Origin: JAQGMO01 sp050954505
GTDB taxonomy: Bacteria > Pseudomonadota > Gammaproteobacteria > Burkholderiales > Burkholderiaceae_D
DNA: 5,938 bases
Reading direction: 5' to 3'
NCBI GenBank assembly: GCA_050954505.1
Contig: JBPBPY010000367.1
Span: 1 to 5,938, forward strand
Positions within the stretch are counted from its first letter, which is position 1, and each line of letters begins with the position of its first letter. The notes under the pieces were generated by a model that was given only the letters and a program-made list of their open reading frames with translations, had not been told where the DNA came from and did no database searches. The position numbers and the translations under genes were made by a program. Below, piece after piece: positions 1 through 4,287 of this stretch.

Positions 1-19
1 AACGCCACCATCTTGGCAT

Positions 20-28
20 TGCTATAAT
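20..28 (+). promoter_or_regulatory. Extended -10 promoter (TGCTATAAT) for the MFS gene
   Basis: A perfect sigma-70 -10 hexamer TATAAT lies at 23-28 and is preceded by TG plus one base at 20-22, the classic extended -10 arrangement. It points towards the transporter gene. A -35 box at normal spacing would fall at the very edge of the window (about positions 0-5), so it cannot be judged; extended -10 promoters often tolerate a poor -35. The predicted transcription start is near position 35, giving a leader of about 107 nt before the ATG at 142. TTGGCA at 13-18 is only 4 nt from the -10 and cannot serve as its -35. Confidence 0.5.
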
Positions 29-85
29 GCATTGTCACAGGGGGGCGGACTTGATGTTCCGCAACCCGAGTCAAATTCAAACGAT

Positions 86-106
86 GGTGAAGTATACGCC
101 TTCGCC
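86..106 (+). promoter_or_regulatory. Inverted repeat / small hairpin in the MFS leader
   Basis: GGTGAAG (86-92) and CTTCGCC (100-106) form a 7-bp stem with one G-U wobble around the 7-nt loop TATACGC. It lies within the predicted leader, 35 nt upstream of the transporter ATG. It could be an operator for a repressor, a leader RNA hairpin, or chance. No U-run follows the stem, so it does not look like an intrinsic terminator or attenuator. Confidence 0.25.
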
Positions 107-141
107 ACAATGCAGTCCTCAACACTCCTCAAGAAACCATC

Positions 142-1416
142 ATGAACCGCAGTCCCGCTCATCCTCCGGTCGATTCCGGCGCATCCGACGACACCGCTGT
201 CACCCAGGTGGAGGCCGGCACACAGGGTGCGGCGCTGCCAAAGCTGACGACCGGCTTGATCATGATGTTTGCGTTCTGTTGTGGCGCCATCGTTGCCAAC
301 ATCTATTACGCCCAGCCCCTGATTGCCCTGATCGCGCCCGACATCGGCCTGTCGAATCATCTGGCCAGCCTGATCGTGTCACTGACCCAGGTTGGCTATG
401 GCGTCGGTTTGATCTTCCTGGTACCGCTTGGCGACCTGCTGGAAAATCGCCGGCTGATGATCACCACGCTGCTGTTGTCCATCATCTGCCTGGCCGGCGC
501 TGCCACCACCCATGCGCCCTACCCGTTCCTGGTCCTGTGCATGCTGATCGGATTCAGTTCGGTGTCGGTGCAGATGATCATTCCGATTGCCGCCACCATG
601 GCCGACAACGCCAGCCGCGGCCGGGTCGTCGGCACCGTGATGAGCGGGCTGTTGTTCGGCATTCTGCTGTCACGGCCAATTGCCAGTCTGATCGCCGACC
701 ATTTCGGCTGGCGCGCGGTGTTCGGCTTTGCCAGCGTCCTGATGATCGCGATTGTGGTCTTGCTGGGCTTGGTCATGCCCAGACGCCACCCTGGTCACAC
801 CTCCACCTATGGCCAGCTGCTGGTATCGCTGGTCACGCTGCTCAGGCGTTTTGCCCTGCTGCGCCAGCGTACCTTTTACCAGGCCATGATGTTCGGCACC
901 ATGATCCTGTTCTGGACCGCAGTGCCAGTGGAACTGGCGCGCCACTACGGCTATTCGCAATCCCAGATTGCGCTGTTCGGCGTGCTGGGCGCGGCCGGCA
1001 TCTTTTTTGCACCCCAGGTCGGGCGGCTGGCCGATGCCGGACACAGCCGCCTGGGGACCCTGGTGGCCATGATCATGGCCGTGCTGAGTTTCCTGCCGTC
1101 CCTGCTATGGCCCTCCCTGGGCGTGATCGGCCTGGGTATCACCGCCGTGGTGCTGGATCTGTCGGTACAAACCAGCATGGTCATCGGCCAGCGTGAAATC
1201 TATGGACTCGACAATGCCAGCCGCAGCCGCCTCAACAGCATCTATGTCGCAGGCGCCTTCATTGGCGGTTCGGCCGGCGCAGCCATGGCAAGCGGCATCC
1301 TGGAACAAGGTGGCTGGGTTGCCATTGCCATTGCCGGGGTGGTCCTCGTGGGAATGGGTTTGCTGAAATTCCTGTTCGACCAGCGCAGTACCCTGCGCCA
1401 GGGGTCTGCCCAATAG
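142..1416 (+). CDS. Major facilitator superfamily (MFS) transporter, 12-TM, DHA1/YgaY-like
   Basis: A 424-residue inner-membrane secondary transporter, complete and of usual MFS length. About 12 hydrophobic segments are visible, six before and six after a charged loop at about residues 213-243. Family features seen: ANIYYAQPL in TM1 (residues 52-60); a motif-A-like loop GDLLENRR between TM2 and TM3 (97-104); a TM5 element ending GWRAVF (189-194); and a C-terminal DLSVQ...GQREIY...SRSRLNSIYV block (339-369) before TM11. These resemble the YgaY/YnfM-type branch of proton-driven drug or metabolite exporters, by recall rather than alignment. The substrate cannot be deduced. An in-frame TGA at 88-90, with no ATG, GTG or TTG between it and 142, makes this ATG the earliest likely start. 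It has only a weak ribosome site (AAGAA at 131-135). The first ~35 residues are a hydrophilic cytoplasmic tail. The gene has its own upstream promoter and converges with the kinase gene. Confidence 0.93.
   Translation: MNRSPAHPPVDSGASDDTAVTQVEAGTQGAALPKLTTGLIMMFAFCCGAIVANIYYAQPLIALIAPDIGLSNHLASLIVSLTQVGYGVGLIFLVPLGDLLENRRLMITTLLLSIICLAGAATTHAPYPFLVLCMLIGFSSVSVQMIIPIAATMADNASRGRVVGTVMSGLLFGILLSRPIASLIADHFGWRAVFGFASVLMIAIVVLLGLVMPRRHPGHTSTYGQLLVSLVTLLRRFALLRQRTFYQAMMFGTMILFWTAVPVELARHYGYSQSQIALFGVLGAAGIFFAPQVGRLADAGHSRLGTLVAMIMAVLSFLPSLLWPSLGVIGLGITAVVLDLSVQTSMVIGQREIYGLDNASRSRLNSIYVAGAFIGGSAGAAMASGILEQGGWVAIAIAGVVLVGMGLLKFLFDQRSTLRQGSAQ
1383..1398. other. GC-rich hairpin near the convergent gene ends
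   Basis: GCGCAG (1383-1388) and CTGCGC (1393-1398) form a perfect 6-bp stem with the tetraloop TACC. It lies inside the last codons of the MFS gene and, read on the minus strand, about 28 nt beyond the kinase stop codon. There is no T-run after it on either strand, so it is not a standard intrinsic terminator. At most it is a pause site or a 3'-end-stabilising structure for the kinase transcript. Confidence 0.25.
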
Positions 1417-1426
1417 TGCTTGCCAA

Positions 1427-3346
1427 TCAGCCGCCCGGCCGGCGCCACTGCCGGTGAAACATGTCCTCGATGGTCTGCGGTTCCACCGGTTTGACCAGGT
1501 GATGATCGAAACCGGCTTCCTGCGCCAGGGCCTTGTCGCGCTCCTGGCCCCAACCGGTGACCGCAATGAGCACGCAGTCACGGGTTTGCGGCAAGGCACG
1601 CAAGCCACGCGCGAGCGCATAGCCATTCAAACCGGGCAAGCCAATGTCGAGAAATGCAAAGTCGGGAGCAAATGCCGGGGCAGCAGCCAGGGCTTGCTTG
1701 CCGTCGTGGGTGACCAGCACCGCATGTCCAAGCGAACGCAACAGCGTTGCCATGTTGTTGGCGAAGTCGGCATTGTCATCGGCCAGCAGGATGCGATGGT
1801 GAAGCGGAGCGCCGGCTGTCACAGTGTGCAGCGCAGCGGCCGTATCGGCGCTTTGCTTGTCTGCCAGAGGCAGGCGGACGGTGAATGCGCTGCCTTGACC
1901 GAGGCCATCACTCTGTGCGTGAATGCTGCCGCCATGCAGTTCGACGAGCTTGCGCACCAGCGACAGGCCCACGCCAAGGCCGGCATTGATGCGCTCGAGT
2001 GAATAATCGGCTTGGGTAAACATATTGAAAATCTCGGGCAGCACCGCCGGTGCGATGCCGATCCCGTTGTCGCGCACCACCACCAGAACCTCCACCGCAG
2101 TGATTTCTGCGGCAAACACGATGTGGCCACCGGCAGGCGTGTATTTGGCGGCATTGTTGAGCGGATTGGCAAACACCTGCGACAAACGCAGGGCATCGCC
2201 TTCGAGGAAGACGGCAGCCGACGGCATGTCGACCTGCAGGTGATGGCGGCATTGCTCCATCAGCGGCGCGGTCGCCTCGACAGCGCTTTGCACCGTTGGC
2301 TGCAAGGCGATGTGTTCATGCTTGATTGCCAGCTTGCCGGTGGTAATGCGCGAGACATCGAGCAGGTCGTCGACCAGGCGCACCATCTGGCGCAGCTGCC
2401 GCTCCATGACCTCGCGCGCCTGCAGGGCGAGCGCCGGCTTGCCCTCGGCGCGGCGCAGGATTGCCAGGCCGTTGAGCAGCGGCGCCAGCGGATTGCGCAA
2501 TTCGTGGGCCAGCGTTGCCAGGAATTCGTCCTTGCGCCGGTCGGCGATGCGCAACGCCTGTTCGGCGGCACGCCGTTCCATCATTTCATGTTCCAGCACC
2601 TCATTGGCATGCTCGAGGTCGGCTGCGCGGTGACCGACTTCATTGAGCATGTCGTTGAAGGCATCGACCAGCACGCCGATTTCATCGTCGGTGGCCTTGG
2701 GCACCCTGAGCGAAAAATCGCGATGTTGCATGACATTGCGCGCCACGGCGGTGACGGCCAGGATCGGCTTGATGAATGCCGCCTGCAGCCAGGTCGAGAT
2801 CATGGCGGCAATCACCAGGCTGACCAGCATGACGGTGGCGAGGATGGTGGCATAGCTGGCGAGACGCTCGAGCAGTTCGTAGCGGGCCCGGATATACACC
2901 GTGCCGATGACTTCCTGGTTTTCGACGATCCGATGGAAGACTTCGATGCGGTTGCCATCGATCCGGTAACCGCCGGCTTGCGGCCCGGAGGGAAAACTTG
3001 CCAGGCGCTCCGCCCTGTTCAAGCCGCCGGCAGCCTCGTCGCCGAGGTAGAAGGCGAAAAGACGCCCATCGCTGCGGTACAGCGCTGCCGCCAGGATTGC
3101 CGGACGCACCTTGAGGAGGTCGAGGTTTTCGGTGCCGGCCTTGCGGTCGTCGAAGTTCAGTGCAGCGGCGCTGCCGCGCCCGACCAGATCGGCTTGCGCC
3201 TTGAGGTCGGCGACCCAGGAGCTCTGGTAGGTGCGAATGTCGTAGACCAGCATGGCAATGGCCGACACCAGCAAGGCAGCAAATGTGGTGGCCAGCACCA
3301 CCAGCATGAGCTTGCGGGATATTGATCGGCGAATGGCGGCAATCAT
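1427..3346 (-). CDS. Hybrid sensor histidine kinase (CHASE8-HAMP-HisKA-HATPase-REC)
   Basis: A 639-residue membrane two-component sensor that should autophosphorylate and pass phosphate to its own receiver. Domains in order: TM1 about 13-35; a periplasmic region about 36-160 resembling CHASE8 (ADLVGRGSAAALNFDD, 52-67; AALYRSDGRLFAFY, 87-100); TM2 about 164-188; HAMP about 189-242; a short coiled coil to about 270; HisKA with H-box FLATLAHELRNPL, phosphoacceptor His281; HATPase_c with N-box N394-K401, G1 box DNGIGI (426-431), F-box IFNMF (439-443) and G2 AGLGVGL (455-461); REC about 517-632 with acidic pair D523/D524, phosphoacceptor Asp567, Thr597 and Lys619. There is no Hpt or DNA-binding output domain, so a downstream partner lies elsewhere. 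An unusual Pro occupies N-box position 395. The ATG at 3346 has no clear ribosome site; a GTG at 3367, 8 nt after AGGA, would add 7 residues. It follows the EEP gene by 41 bp on the same strand, so co-transcription is plausible. The signal sensed is unknown. Confidence 0.95.
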   Translation of the reverse strand: MIAAIRRSISRKLMLVVLATTFAALLVSAIAMLVYDIRTYQSSWVADLKAQADLVGRGSAAALNFDDRKAGTENLDLLKVRPAILAAALYRSDGRLFAFYLGDEAAGGLNRAERLASFPSGPQAGGYRIDGNRIEVFHRIVENQEVIGTVYIRARYELLERLASYATILATVMLVSLVIAAMISTWLQAAFIKPILAVTAVARNVMQHRDFSLRVPKATDDEIGVLVDAFNDMLNEVGHRAADLEHANEVLEHEMMERRAAEQALRIADRRKDEFLATLAHELRNPLAPLLNGLAILRRAEGKPALALQAREVMERQLRQMVRLVDDLLDVSRITTGKLAIKHEHIALQPTVQSAVEATAPLMEQCRHHLQVDMPSAAVFLEGDALRLSQVFANPLNNAAKYTPAGGHIVFAAEITAVEVLVVVRDNGIGIAPAVLPEIFNMFTQADYSLERINAGLGVGLSLVRKLVELHGGSIHAQSDGLGQGSAFTVRLPLADKQSADTAAALHTVTAGAPLHHRILLADDNADFANNMATLLRSLGHAVLVTHDGKQALAAAPAFAPDFAFLDIGLPGLNGYALARGLRALPQTRDCVLIAVTGWGQERDKALAQEAGFDHHLVKPVEPQTIEDMFHRQWRRPGG

Positions 3347-3354
3347 AATCGCTG

Positions 3355-3360
3355 ATTGTA
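3355..3360 (-). promoter_or_regulatory. Possible -10 box (TACAAT) just upstream of the kinase gene
   Basis: On the minus strand the hexamer TACAAT (5 of 6 matches to TATAAT) ends 8 nt before the kinase ATG. If used, transcription would begin within about 0-3 nt of the ATG, giving an essentially leaderless message. No convincing -35 lies 16-18 nt upstream and there is no extended TG, so this is weak. Confidence 0.2.
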
Positions 3361-3375
3361 CTTGCACCCGCAGGG

Positions 3376-3379
3376 TCCT
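3376..3379 (-). promoter_or_regulatory. Possible ribosome binding site for an alternative GTG start of the kinase
   Basis: AGGA on the minus strand lies 8 nt before an in-frame GTG (3365-3367), seven codons upstream of the ATG at 3346. It is the only Shine-Dalgarno-like element close to the kinase start. If it is used, the protein has 646 residues and begins 20 bp after the EEP stop codon. Confidence 0.3.
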
Positions 3380-3387
3380 GGCCGCCT

Positions 3388-4287
3388 TCAGGCTTCGATA
3401 TGGGCCAGCAGCGGCAGATGGTCCGATGCCAGGCGCGCCAGCAACGAGCGGTGCACCCTGACATGGACCAGCCGATGGCGCGGCCTGATCCAGATGCGGT
3501 CGAGCGCAAACAATGGCCAGCGCGCCGGAAAGGTACGGGGCGCCGGCACCGGTTCGAAATGCGCGACCAGCCAGCGGAGTGGCCGGCCCCAGACAAACCA
3601 TTCATTGACGTCGCCAAGCAGGATCACCGGCATGGTATCGGTGTCGAAGACGTCGAGCAGGCGGGTGATCTGGTCACGGCGCTCGGCCGGACGCAAGCCA
3701 AGATGGGTGGCAATCACGCGCAGCGGCTGGCCGTGACAAAGTATGTCGGTATCGAGCGCGCCGCGCGGTTCGCGGCTGCCGAACGAAATATCGATGTTGC
3801 GGGTGGCAAGGATTGGATGCCGGCTCAACACCGCATTGCCAAACCATTTGCCCTCCCGCTCATGGGTGGGGCCGGCAATGCCCACCATGCCGGTGGCCTC
3901 GGCCAGCATGGCCAGCACATCCGGCATGCCGGCACCGCCCAGCGGCACTTCCTGCAGTGCGACGATGTCGGCATCGAGTTCATTGAGCACCCCGGCAATG
4001 CGCTGGGGGTCAAAGCGGCCATCGGTGCCGATGGCGCTGTGGATGTTATAGGTTGCAATCGATACCGGCCAGGGTGTGGCGCACGGGTGCGCATGGGTGG
4101 CGTGCGCCGCAGGGCCGGCCTGGGCGGGCGCACTGTTTGCGGCGCCCCGGCCCGGCGCTGCCGCGTGCCCGGCCTTGCCGGTTCGGGCCACTTCGCTGGC
4201 GTAGCCTGAGTGCTCTGCGCTCTTCTCGGCAAGCGGCACCGGCACAAGCCGCTCCTGCCCGCGCCGCCGCCCCCGGCCCTCTTTCAT
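3388..4287 (-). CDS. Endonuclease/exonuclease/phosphatase (EEP) superfamily protein
   Basis: A 299-residue predicted metal-dependent phosphodiesterase or phosphatase of the DNase I-like EEP fold. The core spans about residues 74-299 with the expected catalytic blocks: ATYNIH (Asn81), LQEV (metal-binding Glu113), GNAVLSRHPI (150-159), ATHLGL (His195), GDVNEW (Asp226, Asn228), LDRIWI (Asp263) and the terminal SDHLPL (Asp289-His290). All key residues are present, so it should be active. The superfamily acts on nucleic acids, inositol phosphates or sphingolipids; the true substrate cannot be read from sequence. The first ~73 residues are not part of the fold: a basic head (six Arg/Lys in 13 residues) followed by an Ala/Pro/His-rich tract. 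Even so, the ATG is well supported, because it overlaps the PLD stop codon (ATGA) and has a GGGGAG ribosome site 5 nt upstream. E. coli YbhP, an EEP protein encoded beside the PLD-family ClsB, is the closest contextual parallel; this suggests a lipid-related role. Confidence 0.92.
   Translation of the reverse strand: MKEGRGRRRGQERLVPVPLAEKSAEHSGYASEVARTGKAGHAAAPGRGAANSAPAQAGPAAHATHAHPCATPWPVSIATYNIHSAIGTDGRFDPQRIAGVLNELDADIVALQEVPLGGAGMPDVLAMLAEATGMVGIAGPTHEREGKWFGNAVLSRHPILATRNIDISFGSREPRGALDTDILCHGQPLRVIATHLGLRPAERRDQITRLLDVFDTDTMPVILLGDVNEWFVWGRPLRWLVAHFEPVPAPRTFPARWPLFALDRIWIRPRHRLVHVRVHRSLLARLASDHLPLLAHIEA

Noticed and set aside
13..18. TTGGCA as a -35 box
   Set aside because: It is only 4 bp from the TATAAT at 23-28; usable spacing is about 15-19 bp.
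27..1196. 389-residue plus-strand frame starting upstream of the MFS gene
   Set aside because: Its ATG lies within and just after the -10 box, upstream of the predicted transcript start. The product is Arg/Pro/His-rich with no membrane segments, while the overlapping MFS frame is convincing.
1437..1452. CCGGC/GCCGG 5-bp hairpin near the kinase 3' end as a terminator
   Set aside because: It lies inside the kinase coding region, the stem is short and no T-run follows on either strand.
2012..3325. 437-residue plus-strand open frame opposite the kinase
   Set aside because: It is a shadow of the kinase gene with low-information composition; every kinase box is intact on the minus strand.
3347..3601. 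Upstream extension of the kinase frame to an ATG at 3601
   Set aside because: The added 85 residues lie inside the EEP gene, out of its frame, covering its catalytic Asp226, Asn228, Asp263 and Asp289-His290 blocks. They do not resemble a kinase N-terminus, which begins naturally with a basic stretch and TM1 after 3346.
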